Positions 48,468-58,895 of a stretch of DNA of 64,000 bases are shown in pieces; the stretch's first letter is position 1, and every line of letters begins with the position of its first letter. Origin of the DNA: Rufibacter sp. DG15C. GTDB taxonomy: Bacteria; Bacteroidota; Bacteroidia; Cytophagales; Hymenobacteraceae. Under the pieces are notes generated by a model. The model did not search any database, had not been told where the DNA came from, and worked only from the letters and a program-made list of their open reading frames with translations. The stretch covers positions 3,968,001 to 4,032,000 of the forward strand of contig NZ_CP010776.1 in the NCBI RefSeq assembly GCF_001577755.1. The letters are read 5' to 3'. The position numbers and the translations under genes are program-made.

Positions 48468-50894
48468 TTACTGTACGGATTTCAACGTGACCTTCCCTTT
48501 TTGCAATCCTTTGCCTTTCACGGTCAACTCCATGGTTCCTTCCTGTTCAGTAGACTGCACCAACACTACCAGTTTTCCGCTGAACAGCTTCATAGTAGGC
48601 AGATGGAACTGCTCTAAGGACGTTGGGTCGCCGTTGCTGGCTGCGCGGTAAGTGCCTTTGCCTTTTACAGAGAAGGTCAGCTGGTTGGTAGCAGTCGGGC
48701 ACAGGTTCCCGTCTTTGTCTACCACAGAAACGGTTACATAAGACAAGTCCTTGCCGTCTGCGGTAATTTCTTTGCGGTCTGCCTCCAAAACAAGCTTGTA
48801 CGGCTTGCCAGCAGTCTTCAATTGTCTTTCGGCTACTGGCTTGCCATCCTTCCCGAAGGCGACTACCTTGACCGTACCCGGCTCGTATTTCACGTCCATC
48901 CACATGAGGCGGTACCGGTTCTGGGGTGTGGCATTGTGCTTCTTCTGGATGCCTTGGCTCTTTCCGTTGATGAAAAGCTCAGCGCTATCATAGTTGGTGT
49001 AGACAAAAACGGGTGTGGTCTGCCCTTCTCTGCCTTCCCAGTTCCAGTGCGGTAAAATATGGAGGGTTCCCTCTTTGGTATTCCAACGGCTCCGGTACAG
49101 GTAGAACCGGTCCTTAGGCAGACCAGCCAAGTCGTTGATACCAAAGTAGGAGCTCCGTGATGGCCACTTGTCATCATAGGGCGTTGGTTCTCCTAAATAG
49201 TCAAAGCCGGTCCAGACAAACTCGCCAATCACCCAAGACTTGTCATCCTGCAAGACAAAGTCATCCTCGGGTAGGTTAGACCAGGAGCAGTATTCTAAGT
49301 CATAGGATGAACTTTGCAAATCTGGGTACTGCTTCTCAATCCCTTTTACCACCGGAAACTTGTAAATTCCCCTTGAACTTACCGTAGAGGCCGTCTCTGA
49401 GCCTAAGATAAAGCCCTGCGGAAAGGTCTTGTACGCCTCCTCATATAAATGCGTGCGGTAGTTGAGCCCCGGAATGTCCATTAAGGCACCAAATCCAGAG
49501 GCCATGGTCGCTTTCACCTGGTCCATGCCCACCGTCACCGGGCGTGTAGGGTCTTCTCTGTGGAAGATGTCCTGCAACCATTTGGCCCGCTTCACGCCTT
49601 CTTCGCCCCATTGGTCGGGCACCTCATTGCCCGAACTCCACATCACAATAGACGGGTGATTGCGCGTGGCGTGCACCAGGTTGATAATGTCTTTTTCGGC
49701 GTAGTCTACAAAGAAGCGGTTGTAGCCGTTTTTCACCTTCGGTTTGGCCCATTCATCAAAGCTTTCGGCCAGGAACATGAAGCCCATCTCATCAGCCAGT
49801 TCCAACTGTTCAATAGACGGCATGTTGTGCGAGCTCCGGATGGCGTCACAGCCCATGTCTTTTAAGATTCGCAACTGACGGCGCAGGGCAGCTTTGTTCA
49901 CGGCCGCGCCCAAGGGTCCTAGGTCATGGTGCAGGCAAACGCCTTTGAACTTGCGCACCTTGCCATTCAAGCTGAAGCCCACATTTGGCTTGTAACTGAT
50001 TTCCCGAATCCCGAAGCGGGTGGTGACCTCGTCTTTCAATTCCTTGCCAGCATACAGCTTGGTCACGGCGGTATACAGATACGGTGTCTCGGGGCTCCAG
50101 AGTTGAGGATTGGCCACTGCTATGTTCTGCTCAAATTCCTTCCCGAAGATTTTGCTGGTGCTATCACTGGCCACGGTTTTGCCTTGGGCGTCCAAAATCT
50201 GAGTAAACAACCGCACATTGCTACCTGAGGCTTTGGTTTTAATGTTCACCTTGGCCAAGTATTTGGAGATAAACGGCGTGGTCACAAACGTACCCCACTG
50301 GTCTATGCTTTCCTGATTTTTCACGATGACCTGCACCTTGCGGTACAAACCCGCGCCCGGGTACCAACGCGAGGACTGCCCTTGGTTACTAAGTTGCACG
50401 GCCAGCGTGTTTTTCTTGCCTTCCTGCACTTGGTCCGTGATGTCAAAATAGAAGTAGCTGTAGCCGTAGGCCCACTCCCCCACTTTTTGGCCATTCACAA
50501 ACACCTTGGGCTCACTCATGGCGCCTTCAAAAACTATCAGGACCTTCTGCCCTTTTTTGTAATGCGGTAACGTGAATTCGTTTCGGTACCAAGCCTCTCC
50601 AATGTACGGCAAGGCACCAGTCCGCCCGGTTTTCTCAGAGGCCACTTTCTCACCGTTCTGCTCTATGGCCACCACCTGCTTGTCTATCTCCTTGTCAAAA
50701 GGACCATAGATGGCCCAATCATGGGGCACCGTCACTTTCTGCCAGCCATTATCATTGAAATTGACTTCAAAGGCTTGGTCGTTCTTGCCTTTCTGGAAGC
50801 GCCAGTTATCTGTTAACTCTGTCACTACCCTGCCCTGCGCAAAGCTTACCTGGGCCGTCAAAAGCAATAAGGCAATCAACCATTTATGTATCAT
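48468..50894 (-). CDS. Glycoside hydrolase family 2, beta-galactosidase type
   Basis: 808-aa secreted enzyme (signal peptide 1-19, cleavage before Q20). GH2 sugar-binding domain (about 25-200), Ig-like domain, TIM barrel with acid/base E424 in SSGNEVPDQ and nucleophile E500 in ILGSETAS, then C-terminal DUF4982-like and GH2 C5-like domains (about 650-808). The SETAS-type nucleophile motif fits Bacteroidota beta-galactosidases. In this block it could remove terminal galactose from complex glycans. Divergent from the next GH2 gene. Confidence 0.88.
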   Translation of the reverse strand: MIHKWLIALLLLTAQVSFAQGRVVTELTDNWRFQKGKNDQAFEVNFNDNGWQKVTVPHDWAIYGPFDKEIDKQVVAIEQNGEKVASEKTGRTGALPYIGEAWYRNEFTLPHYKKGQKVLIVFEGAMSEPKVFVNGQKVGEWAYGYSYFYFDITDQVQEGKKNTLAVQLSNQGQSSRWYPGAGLYRKVQVIVKNQESIDQWGTFVTTPFISKYLAKVNIKTKASGSNVRLFTQILDAQGKTVASDSTSKIFGKEFEQNIAVANPQLWSPETPYLYTAVTKLYAGKELKDEVTTRFGIREISYKPNVGFSLNGKVRKFKGVCLHHDLGPLGAAVNKAALRRQLRILKDMGCDAIRSSHNMPSIEQLELADEMGFMFLAESFDEWAKPKVKNGYNRFFVDYAEKDIINLVHATRNHPSIVMWSSGNEVPDQWGEEGVKRAKWLQDIFHREDPTRPVTVGMDQVKATMASGFGALMDIPGLNYRTHLYEEAYKTFPQGFILGSETASTVSSRGIYKFPVVKGIEKQYPDLQSSSYDLEYCSWSNLPEDDFVLQDDKSWVIGEFVWTGFDYLGEPTPYDDKWPSRSSYFGINDLAGLPKDRFYLYRSRWNTKEGTLHILPHWNWEGREGQTTPVFVYTNYDSAELFINGKSQGIQKKHNATPQNRYRLMWMDVKYEPGTVKVVAFGKDGKPVAERQLKTAGKPYKLVLEADRKEITADGKDLSYVTVSVVDKDGNLCPTATNQLTFSVKGKGTYRAASNGDPTSLEQFHLPTMKLFSGKLVVLVQSTEQEGTMELTVKGKGLQKGKVTLKSVQ

Positions 50895-51070
50895 ATCTTT
50901 TTTATTAAATCGGGTAAAATCAAAAGAAGCTTTAAAACCACTTATCGCCTACCCATTTGAGTCTTTCTTGACAGAATTGTTAGGCCCTAATGGGCTTCAC
51001 TTCCTTTAGCCTTTAAATATATTCAACAATTTCTGGTTATAGGTTTTAACCTCAGATAAGCCAAGGAAAA

Positions 51071-51102
51071 TTGCAACGAAGCGGTTTTTACTGATACATT
51101 TA
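51071..51102 (+). promoter_or_regulatory. Candidate promoter of the GH2/GH92 operon
   Basis: TTG at 51071-51073 and TACATTTA at 51095-51102, a 21-nt spacing that fits the Bacteroidota consensus; 60 nt before the ATG. Confidence 0.4.
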
Positions 51103-51161
51103 CGGCTTCAGAAACTGGAACTGCCTCCCAAATCCATCGTCAGGAAAATCGCTCGTCTCCC

Positions 51162-53834
51162 ATGAAGCTCCAACTGCCTTTCTTCCTCTCATTTGTTTTC
51201 CTGCAATTGTTCTGCCTTCCGGGTTTTTCACAAACCAAATATGAGTTGAACGCCGGATGGAAGTGCCAACCTATTGCAAAAACCAAGGAAACAGGGCAAG
51301 TTCTTTCACAGCCCACTTTTTCTACGGCTGATTGGCTTCCGGCTACAGTTCCTGGCACAGTGCTGACTACCCAGCTCGCCAACAAGCAAATCCCCGACCC
51401 TTTCTATGGGATGAATAACCAACGCATTCCAGATATCTATACTTCTGGCCGTGACCATTACACCTATTGGTTTACGAAAGACTTTCAAGAGAAAGCCCCT
51501 CAAAAGAATGAGCAGGTGTGGTTACATTTAAGAGGGGTAAATTACAGCTGTGAGGTATTCTTGAATGGCCAAAAGCTGAACGAGAAAACGCATGAAGGCA
51601 TGTTCCTGCGCCAGAGTTACAACATTACCCAGCACCTGGCTAAGGGTGGCAACAATCGCTTGGCCATATTGGTGTTTCCGCCAGACCCGGTGGGCAATCC
51701 TAACGGCGGACAGGGCGGGGACGGTACGATTGCTAAAAATGTGACGCATCAATACGTTGCCGGTTGGGACTGGATTCAACCCATCAGAGACAGAAACACG
51801 GGGATCTGGGACAAGATCATCCTAGAAAAAACACAGCAGATTAATCTCAAGAATCCGCATGTGGTGACGCTCGTGCCTGGCAAGCGGAAACCAGAAGGCT
51901 CACAAGCGCCAGCAACAGTGAAGGTGTCTGCTGAGCTTGAAAATCCTACAGATAAAAAAATAGCTGGGGTATTACGCTATACTTTGGACGGGAAAACGGT
52001 TTCGCAGAAAGTGATCCTTCCAGCCCGCACTACGCAACAAATCCACCTCAGGGATTTGATACTGCAGAACCCTAAACTGTGGTGGCCCAACACCTATGGC
52101 GCCCAACACTTGTATAACCTGCAACTGCAGTTTCTGGTCAATGGCAAAACAGTCTCTGATGAAGAAAATGTGCAACTGGGGGTGCGCGAAATTCAAACCG
52201 TCTGGAATGACCACACCCGAAGCATGCAGGTACAGGTGAACGGGCAGAAAATCTTCATCAAAGGCGCCAACTGGATTATCTCAGATGCCATGCTCCGCTT
52301 CAGCAAAGAGCGCTATGATGCTGAACTCAGGTACCACCGCGACATGAACTTAAACCTCATGCGCGTATGGGGCGGGGCCTTACTAGAGCGACCGGAGTTT
52401 TTTGAAGCCTGCGACAAATATGGGCTGTTGGTGATTCAGGACTTCTGGATAACCGCTGACGCCAACGGAAAATGGGTAGACCCCATGAAAAAAGACGACC
52501 AATGGACCCGGCGCAAATACCCAGACAATCATGACTTGTTCCTGGCCTCGGCGGTGGACCAGGTGAAAATGATACGTAACCACCCCTCCCTGGCCATGTG
52601 GTGCGGAGGCAATGAAATTACACCGCCCAAAGACATTCTCACCGCTTTGGAGGATTCCATCTTGCCAAACCTAGACGGCACTCGCTGGTTTATCCCCTAC
52701 TCCAACGCAGACAGTATGTCCTTCAACACCATTGGTGGTGGTGGAGATGGCCCATATACCATTCAGCCCATCAGTCAGTTCTGGGCTTATAGAACCTGGC
52801 CGTTTAACTCTGAGGTGGGTTCTGTAGGCGTGGGGGACATGGAGTCACTAAAACGCTTTATCCCGAAGGAGAACTTAATAGCCCCGCAGTACATGGGCGC
52901 CACCAGTAAACCTACTGAGAAAGTAGATTCGGTCTGGCATTATCACAATTACACGGGTGTGGGCTATGAACAACACCTTCTTCCCTATGGCGCGCCCACC
53001 AGCGTAGAAGATTTTACTAAGAAAGCGCAGTTGGTCAACTATGACCAGTACCGGGCCTTGATGGAAGGCTTCAGTTCGCACATGTGGGATTGGTACACCG
53101 GCACCATCATCTGGAAAACGCAGAACCCCTGGACCTCCATGCGTGGTCAGCTCTATGATTATTACCTAGACCCCAATGCCGGCTTATTCGGACTGAGAAA
53201 TGGTAGCTCCCCGCTCCACATCATGTTTGACCCGGTAGACAGCATGGTCATGGCCGTGAACAACACCTTTGACATTCAACGTGATTTAATGCTGGTGGCC
53301 ACCGCATATGACATGGCCGGCAAAAGCACTTCCCTGGGACAGGTCCTAGTAGAAATTGGCGCCTCAACCTCCAAAAAGTACTTCCCCATTAATAGCGCCT
53401 TACGGAAACTGGCCAAAGAAAAAGGTACCTTCCTTTCGTTACGGCTCCTGGATTTAGACCAGAACATTGTCAGCAACAACTTCTATTGGTTAGCAGATGG
53501 CAAAGGCTGCTACTCAGGCCTGAAAGAGCTAGCCAAAGCTCCTTTACAAGTTGAAGCTAAATTAATAGCGAATGGCAAAATAGCCGTAACGCTTACTAAT
53601 GCTGCCACCAACCCAGTGGCTTTCTTCAATCGGGTATCGCTGGTGAACTCCCAATCCGGGCAACGGCTTCTACCAGTTTTCTACAGTGATAATTACGTTT
53701 CAGTACTGCCTGGTGAGAAGCTGACGATTACCATTGAGTATACGCCAGAAGCCAATGCACCTGCTCCCAGCGTTACTCTAGAAGGCTGGAATGCAGACAA
53801 GCAAACCTACCCTGTTCAGCCTTTGAAACAATAA
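51162..53834 (+). CDS. Glycoside hydrolase family 2, beta-mannosidase/endo-beta-mannosidase type
   Basis: 890-aa secreted enzyme (signal peptide 1-23, cleavage before Q24). GH2 with acid/base E485 in WCGGNEITPP and nucleophile E551 in FNSEVGSVG. The pattern GWDWIQPIRDRNTGIWD (201-217) is typical of mannosylglycoprotein endo-beta-mannosidases and exo-glucosaminidases rather than beta-galactosidases. Together with GH92 and GH125 genes this suggests cleavage of the Man-beta-1,4-GlcNAc core of N-glycans, by inference. Followed after 41 nt by the GH92 gene. Confidence 0.82.
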   Translation: MKLQLPFFLSFVFLQLFCLPGFSQTKYELNAGWKCQPIAKTKETGQVLSQPTFSTADWLPATVPGTVLTTQLANKQIPDPFYGMNNQRIPDIYTSGRDHYTYWFTKDFQEKAPQKNEQVWLHLRGVNYSCEVFLNGQKLNEKTHEGMFLRQSYNITQHLAKGGNNRLAILVFPPDPVGNPNGGQGGDGTIAKNVTHQYVAGWDWIQPIRDRNTGIWDKIILEKTQQINLKNPHVVTLVPGKRKPEGSQAPATVKVSAELENPTDKKIAGVLRYTLDGKTVSQKVILPARTTQQIHLRDLILQNPKLWWPNTYGAQHLYNLQLQFLVNGKTVSDEENVQLGVREIQTVWNDHTRSMQVQVNGQKIFIKGANWIISDAMLRFSKERYDAELRYHRDMNLNLMRVWGGALLERPEFFEACDKYGLLVIQDFWITADANGKWVDPMKKDDQWTRRKYPDNHDLFLASAVDQVKMIRNHPSLAMWCGGNEITPPKDILTALEDSILPNLDGTRWFIPYSNADSMSFNTIGGGGDGPYTIQPISQFWAYRTWPFNSEVGSVGVGDMESLKRFIPKENLIAPQYMGATSKPTEKVDSVWHYHNYTGVGYEQHLLPYGAPTSVEDFTKKAQLVNYDQYRALMEGFSSHMWDWYTGTIIWKTQNPWTSMRGQLYDYYLDPNAGLFGLRNGSSPLHIMFDPVDSMVMAVNNTFDIQRDLMLVATAYDMAGKSTSLGQVLVEIGASTSKKYFPINSALRKLAKEKGTFLSLRLLDLDQNIVSNNFYWLADGKGCYSGLKELAKAPLQVEAKLIANGKIAVTLTNAATNPVAFFNRVSLVNSQSGQRLLPVFYSDNYVSVLPGEKLTITIEYTPEANAPAPSVTLEGWNADKQTYPVQPLKQ

Positions 53835-53875
53835 TCCTTCCTTCCATAAAGACCTTCGCCCCAAATCAACCGCAT

Positions 53876-56179
53876 ATGTACTTGAAAGCATTCACCCATC
53901 TACGGCTTTTGTTGACTTTTTTGGCCAGTGTCACCATAGTAGCCTGCACCCAATTGAACCAGCAGAAAAGCTCGTCAAAATCAACCTCGCTTACTCAGTG
54001 GGTGGACCCGTATATTGGCACCAGTTTCCATGGGCACGTGTTCATGGGCGCGAACGTTCCGTTTGGGGCGGTGCAACTGGGACCTACCAACATGTCGCAT
54101 GGCTGGGATTGGTGCTCGGGGTATCATTACTCAGATTCAACCATTGTGGGCTTCGCGCATACGCATTTGAGCGGGACCGGCATTGGCGACCTAGGCGATA
54201 TTCTTGTCATGCCCACCACCGGTGATGTAACCTTGGTGCGCGGGAGCCTCAAAAATCCCAACAGCGGCTATTATTCTCTATTCTCTCATGCAGAGGAAAA
54301 AGCCAAACCAGGATATTATTCGGTTAAGCTCAAGCGCTACAACATTCAGGCAGAGTTGACGGCTACTGAACGGGTGGGTATGCATCAATACACGTTTCCG
54401 CAGGCAGACCAAGCCAGCATCATCTTTGACCTGAAAGAAGGCATTGGCTGGGACACGCCCACTGAGACGTTTATTGAACAACTGAACGATTCCACCATTG
54501 CAGGCTACCGTTTTTCCAAAGGCTGGGCCAACGACCAGCGCGTCTACTTTACGGCAGTGTTCTCCAAGCCCATTCAAAAATTTGAGAGCTACCAAGTGTA
54601 TGACACCGCCAGTACCACTCCTACTCCGGCCAAGAAAGGCACCCGCATCAAAGGCATTACCCGCTTTAAAACCAAGGCGGGCGAGAAGGTCTTGGTAAAA
54701 GTGGGTATCTCGCCGGTCAGTGCAGAAAATGCCTTGGCCAATATAAAAGCGGAAGTCCCGCACTGGAACTTTGACCAAGTAGTGCGCGAAGCCGACCTAG
54801 CCTGGAACAAAGAATTGCAGAAAGTAGAAATTGAAGCGTTGGATGAGGCCCAGATGCGCACCTTCTACACCGCGTTGTACCATTCCATGATTGCGCCTTC
54901 CATCTTCAATGACCACAACGGCGACTACCGGGGCACCGACAAAAAAGTATACCCCAAAGCTAATTTCACCAACCTCACTACCTTCTCGCTTTGGGATACC
55001 TACCGCGCCGCGCACCCATTGTACACTATCCTGCAAACCAACCGCGTGAACGACATGGTCAACTCCATGCTGGCCATTTACCAACAACAAGGCAAACTGC
55101 CTGTCTGGCATTTGATGGGCAATGAGACCAACACCATGGTAGGCTACAGCGGCGTACCCGTAGTGGCAGATGCTCTTTTGAAAGGCTTTGATGGCTTTGA
55201 CAAGAACCTGGCGTATGAAGCCATGAAAGCCACGGCCATGGGCAATGAATTCGGGTTAAAGAAAGTGAAGGAATTGGGTTTTATTCCGGCAGATGATGAA
55301 GTGGAAAGCGTGGCCAAAGGCCTGGAGTACGCCATCAGTGACGGGGCCATTGCCATGGTCGCCAAGAAACTAGGTAAAGAAGAAGACTACCAATATTTCA
55401 GCAAACGCGCCCAGAACTACCAGAACTACTTTGACAAACAAACACGGTTCATGCGTGGTAGAATCTCCCAAAACAGCTGGCGCACGCCCTTTGACCCGTT
55501 TAAGTCTGAGCACCGTAAAGACGACTACGCCGAAGGCAATTCCTGGCAGTACACCTGGCTGGTACCGCAAGACGTGGAAGGCTTGGTGAGACTGATGGGC
55601 GGTGAAAAGCGCTTCGCGTATAAGCTGGATTCTTTGTTCACCGCGCAAGGTGACATGGGCGAAGGCGCCTCTAACGACATAACCGGTTTAATTGGCCAAT
55701 ATGCGCATGGCAACGAGCCTAGCCACCACATTACGTACCTCTACCCCTATGTAGGACAGCCCTGGAAAACCGCCGAGAAAGTCCGCCACATTATACACAC
55801 CATGTACTCAGATAAGCCTGATGGCATCATTGGCAACGAAGACGTGGGACAGATGTCGTCCTGGTACATTCTCTCTACGCTAGGCTTTTACCAGGTGCAT
55901 CCCTCCAATGGTGCTTTTGTCTTCGGGAGTCCGGCGGTGAAAAAGGCTACGCTTCATTTACCCAACGGAAAAACGCTGGAGATTTCTGCCCCAAAGAATA
56001 GCCGGGAAAACATCTACATTCGGCGGGTCACCCTTAACGGAAAGCCGCTTACCAAGTCTTATATCACGCACAAAGAATTGATGCAGGGCGGGAAACTAGA
56101 TTTTGACATGGGTAACCAACCTAGCCCTACTTGGGGAGTAGCCAAAGAAAGCTGGCCGACCTCTCAACTTGCTGAGTAG
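53876..56179 (+). CDS. GH92 alpha-mannosidase lipoprotein
   Basis: 767-aa lipoprotein (lipobox-like TIVAC, C24) of family GH92, calcium-dependent inverting exo-alpha-mannosidases that trim high-mannose N-glycans. Family motifs: DPYIGT near 43, PFGAVQLGP near 61, GHGYSDS-like SHGWDWCSGYHYSDSTIVGF near 74, GNEPSHHI near 620, and GNEDVGQMSSWYILSTLGFY near 660. Membrane-anchored, so it acts at the periplasm or cell surface. Linkage (1,2 or 1,3) cannot be told from sequence. Confidence 0.92.
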   Translation: MYLKAFTHLRLLLTFLASVTIVACTQLNQQKSSSKSTSLTQWVDPYIGTSFHGHVFMGANVPFGAVQLGPTNMSHGWDWCSGYHYSDSTIVGFAHTHLSGTGIGDLGDILVMPTTGDVTLVRGSLKNPNSGYYSLFSHAEEKAKPGYYSVKLKRYNIQAELTATERVGMHQYTFPQADQASIIFDLKEGIGWDTPTETFIEQLNDSTIAGYRFSKGWANDQRVYFTAVFSKPIQKFESYQVYDTASTTPTPAKKGTRIKGITRFKTKAGEKVLVKVGISPVSAENALANIKAEVPHWNFDQVVREADLAWNKELQKVEIEALDEAQMRTFYTALYHSMIAPSIFNDHNGDYRGTDKKVYPKANFTNLTTFSLWDTYRAAHPLYTILQTNRVNDMVNSMLAIYQQQGKLPVWHLMGNETNTMVGYSGVPVVADALLKGFDGFDKNLAYEAMKATAMGNEFGLKKVKELGFIPADDEVESVAKGLEYAISDGAIAMVAKKLGKEEDYQYFSKRAQNYQNYFDKQTRFMRGRISQNSWRTPFDPFKSEHRKDDYAEGNSWQYTWLVPQDVEGLVRLMGGEKRFAYKLDSLFTAQGDMGEGASNDITGLIGQYAHGNEPSHHITYLYPYVGQPWKTAEKVRHIIHTMYSDKPDGIIGNEDVGQMSSWYILSTLGFYQVHPSNGAFVFGSPAVKKATLHLPNGKTLEISAPKNSRENIYIRRVTLNGKPLTKSYITHKELMQGGKLDFDMGNQPSPTWGVAKESWPTSQLAE

Positions 56180-56200
56180 GGCTACCAATTTGGATTACTT

Positions 56201-56250
56201 TTACAAAAGAAGACCCGGCACTGAATATAGTGCCGGGTCTTCTTTTGTAA
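56201..56250. terminator. Bidirectional terminator
   Basis: TTACAAAAGAAGACCCGGCA pairs with its complement around GAATA; serves the convergent GH92 (+) and GH20 (-) genes. One of the longest hairpins in the window. Confidence 0.92.
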
Positions 56251-56336
56251 ATGGTAGACGATTAATTTCTTCTTACCGCTATTTCAACGCAGATTCTCCC
56301 CTTGAAGGGAGCATCTGCGCTAATTAAAGCTGTTGC

Positions 56337-56374
56337 CGTTTTTAGCCTGTTTTCTGGAAAAGAGACCAAAAATG
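56337..56374. repeat. 38-nt interspersed palindrome, copy 19
   Basis: CGTTTTTAGCCTGTTTTC / AAAAGAGACCAAAAATG, 10 nt from the GH20 stop. Adjacent is a second imperfect hairpin, CGCAGAT..CTCCC / GGGAG..ATCTGCG (56288-56319). Confidence 0.85.
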
Positions 56375-56384
56375 ACTTTTGTTC

Positions 56385-58697
56385 TTACCGCATTAACCAG
56401 CTTTGTGGGATGGGTTGAGGTTGGCTTCCGTTTTTACTGTAGAGCAGTTTAAGTGTGTATCCGCCGCCGCCTTCAATAAAGTCCAGTTCCAGCGGGTGCA
56501 GTCCTTTTTCCAATGCCACCTGCCCACTTTTCTCTAAGGGTGCGTGCAATCCGTCATTGTCTACCACCAAGCGGTTGGCAATATTAAGCACGCCCCCATC
56601 ATCACAAATCAAATAAAAGCTATAAATGCCTGTCTCAGGGATGTCTAAGTAACCTCTAAACTGGATTCCGAAGCTTCCATCCTTAATAGTTAAAGGCACT
56701 TCCAGTTTATCAACCATAATTGTTTCTGTTGCCCTCACAACCGACTGCATGGCTAGGGTATTTTTGAAAAAGCCTTTGTAGTAAATAGCGTTCAGACCAG
56801 TGGTTGTTGTCTTAGCTTGAATTGGAGGAGCCAAGGCTTGCTTTTCATATTGCAGAGTATAAGTGTCTCCTTTCCGACCAGAGGGGATAAAGGCAGAAAG
56901 CTTCAACATTGTGCTTTCTGCGATCGGCTTTAATTTAGGAAGTTCAGGTGAAGAAGAAGTTGGCTCACTGCCATCAGTTGTATATCTTATTGTGAAGTTT
57001 TCGAGTGGTTTGTGAATTTCTAAAAGTGCTTGGTCTGTGAACACCATCCTGTCTGTAAAGCCTTCTAAATCTGGCAGGCGGTACTGTACGTTGAGCGCAT
57101 CTAACCGTGGATAGTGCTGCTTGAGGCGCTGCTGGTAGTTGGTGAAGTTTTTTTCTTTTGACCAAACAGCTTCAGCCAACGCGGTCATGCGGGGCATGTA
57201 CAAATACTCGGCGCGGTTCTCAGAGGGAATATATTCGGTCCAAAGATTGGCTTGGGCGCCTAGAATGGCTTTTGCTTCCTCAGGGTTGAGACTACTAGGT
57301 ACAGGTTGGAAATGGTAGACGTTCTTAAGCGAATTCTTGTCCGGAAGGGCATCAAAATACAAGGGTGCGTTGGGCGTCATGATTACCTTGTTGCCATTAT
57401 GAACGGCTTGCAACGGTGCTTTGGGTACCCAGTTGCGCCAGTACATGACCACCGCCTCAGAGTTGATACCTCCTTCCAATACTTCGTCCCAGCCAATCAA
57501 GGTTTTGCCCTTACTCTTGAAAAACTTCTGCATGCGGTGCACAAAGTAACTCTGCAGTTCCTCCACGCTTTTCAGGCCTTCGCGTTGCATCAAAGCCTGG
57601 CAGGCAGGCGCGTTGACCCAGGTGGTTTTCTCTACTTCATCGGCGCCCAGGTGAATGTATTGACTAGGAAATAGGTCAATGATTTCCTGGAAGACGTTTT
57701 CGGCAAATTCATACGTAGTCTCCTCACAAGGGCAGATGGGCACCGAAAACGTCTTGCCCCAGCCCGCCTCCCCGCAGGTAAGAAACGGATAAGCGTCAAT
57801 GGCGGACTTCATGTGGCCGGGCATGTCAATCTCAGGGATTATTTCTATGTGCCGGGCGCTGGCGTATTGGATAATCTCACGCATCTCTGCCTGCGTGTAA
57901 AAGCCCCCATACATTGTCTTGCCGTTTCTCTGCACCAAATGTCTGGGGTCCAGCGCCATGTCTGGGTTATCCTTGGACTGCCTGATGACCACCGAATCCT
58001 GGTTGTTGAACATGCGCCAGGCGCCTTCTTCAGTAAGTTTAGGGTATTTCTTGATTTCCAGGCGCCATCCCTGGTCATCTGTGAGGTGCAGGTGCAGTTT
58101 GTTGAACTTGTAGAGGGCCAGCAGGTCTATGTATTTCTTGAGGTATTCTTTGGTGAAGAAATGCCGGGATACGTCCAGGTGCATACCCCGCCAACCAAAC
58201 GCTGGTGCATCAGTTATCTGAACTGATGGAAACATCAAGGTGTCATTGGTAGAATTTGTCGCAGACTGTTCTATGGTAACCGGTAGTAACTGCCGAAGCG
58301 TTTGCACGGCCCTAAACATGCCAGCCGGCTCTTTGGCAACCAACCTAACCTGCTTAGGTGTGATGAATATCTGATAGCCCTCTGGAGTAGTAATGGTCTT
58401 ATCCAGTTGTAAAACAATACTGTTGCTTTGTAGTTTTTTGGTTTGCTTTAACCGTTTGCCAAGCCCTCCTGCAAGCATTGCTTGCAACTGCTCTGCTTCG
58501 CTTGCAAAGACTTTGCTTTCTTTGGGTAAGACCAGTCTTGTCTGAGCCGTCAAGGTAAAAGTACCCTGCTGAGGGATTAAGGAGTTAGGGTAAGGGATGA
58601 GGTTGTATTGGTGTTCCTTGGTCTGCCCCCAAACTGAAGCAGGCGCTAGGATCATCAAGAAAGACCAGAGTAAAAGAGGGAGAAGCTGTTTTGTCAT
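56385..58697 (-). CDS. GH20 beta-N-acetylhexosaminidase with PA14 domain
   Basis: 770-aa secreted enzyme (signal peptide 1-24, cleavage before Q25). GH20b-like N-domain (about 30-155), catalytic barrel with the Asp-Glu pair D353-E354 in HLGADEVEKTTW, a chitobiase-type C-terminal Ig-like segment (TTDGSEPT near 575), then a PA14-like carbohydrate-binding domain (about 630-770, AIYYKGFF...LVVDNDG). Removes terminal beta-linked GlcNAc/GalNAc. PA14 may target it to glycan. Confidence 0.92.
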   Translation of the reverse strand: MTKQLLPLLLWSFLMILAPASVWGQTKEHQYNLIPYPNSLIPQQGTFTLTAQTRLVLPKESKVFASEAEQLQAMLAGGLGKRLKQTKKLQSNSIVLQLDKTITTPEGYQIFITPKQVRLVAKEPAGMFRAVQTLRQLLPVTIEQSATNSTNDTLMFPSVQITDAPAFGWRGMHLDVSRHFFTKEYLKKYIDLLALYKFNKLHLHLTDDQGWRLEIKKYPKLTEEGAWRMFNNQDSVVIRQSKDNPDMALDPRHLVQRNGKTMYGGFYTQAEMREIIQYASARHIEIIPEIDMPGHMKSAIDAYPFLTCGEAGWGKTFSVPICPCEETTYEFAENVFQEIIDLFPSQYIHLGADEVEKTTWVNAPACQALMQREGLKSVEELQSYFVHRMQKFFKSKGKTLIGWDEVLEGGINSEAVVMYWRNWVPKAPLQAVHNGNKVIMTPNAPLYFDALPDKNSLKNVYHFQPVPSSLNPEEAKAILGAQANLWTEYIPSENRAEYLYMPRMTALAEAVWSKEKNFTNYQQRLKQHYPRLDALNVQYRLPDLEGFTDRMVFTDQALLEIHKPLENFTIRYTTDGSEPTSSSPELPKLKPIAESTMLKLSAFIPSGRKGDTYTLQYEKQALAPPIQAKTTTTGLNAIYYKGFFKNTLAMQSVVRATETIMVDKLEVPLTIKDGSFGIQFRGYLDIPETGIYSFYLICDDGGVLNIANRLVVDNDGLHAPLEKSGQVALEKGLHPLELDFIEGGGGYTLKLLYSKNGSQPQPIPQSWLMR

Positions 58698-58744
58698 GAA
58701 AATGCCTTAACTGTATAGCCAAATGTACACAGAATATGCCCTTC

Positions 58745-58782
58745 CGTTTTTAGCCTATTTTCTGGAAAACAAGTCAAAAACG
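58745..58782. repeat. 38-nt interspersed palindrome, copy 20
   Basis: CGTTTTTAGCCTA / CAAGTCAAAAACG, between CutC (stop 113 nt away) and the GH20 start on the same strand. Confidence 0.9.
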
Positions 58783-58895
58783 ATTAACTGTTTAACATAT
58801 TTTTCCAACTTAAGGACAATCCTCTATCCAAAACCTCTAAGGCGAAGAATTGAACTGGCTAACAATTCAGTTTGTCAGCTATACTTAACCTTTAG

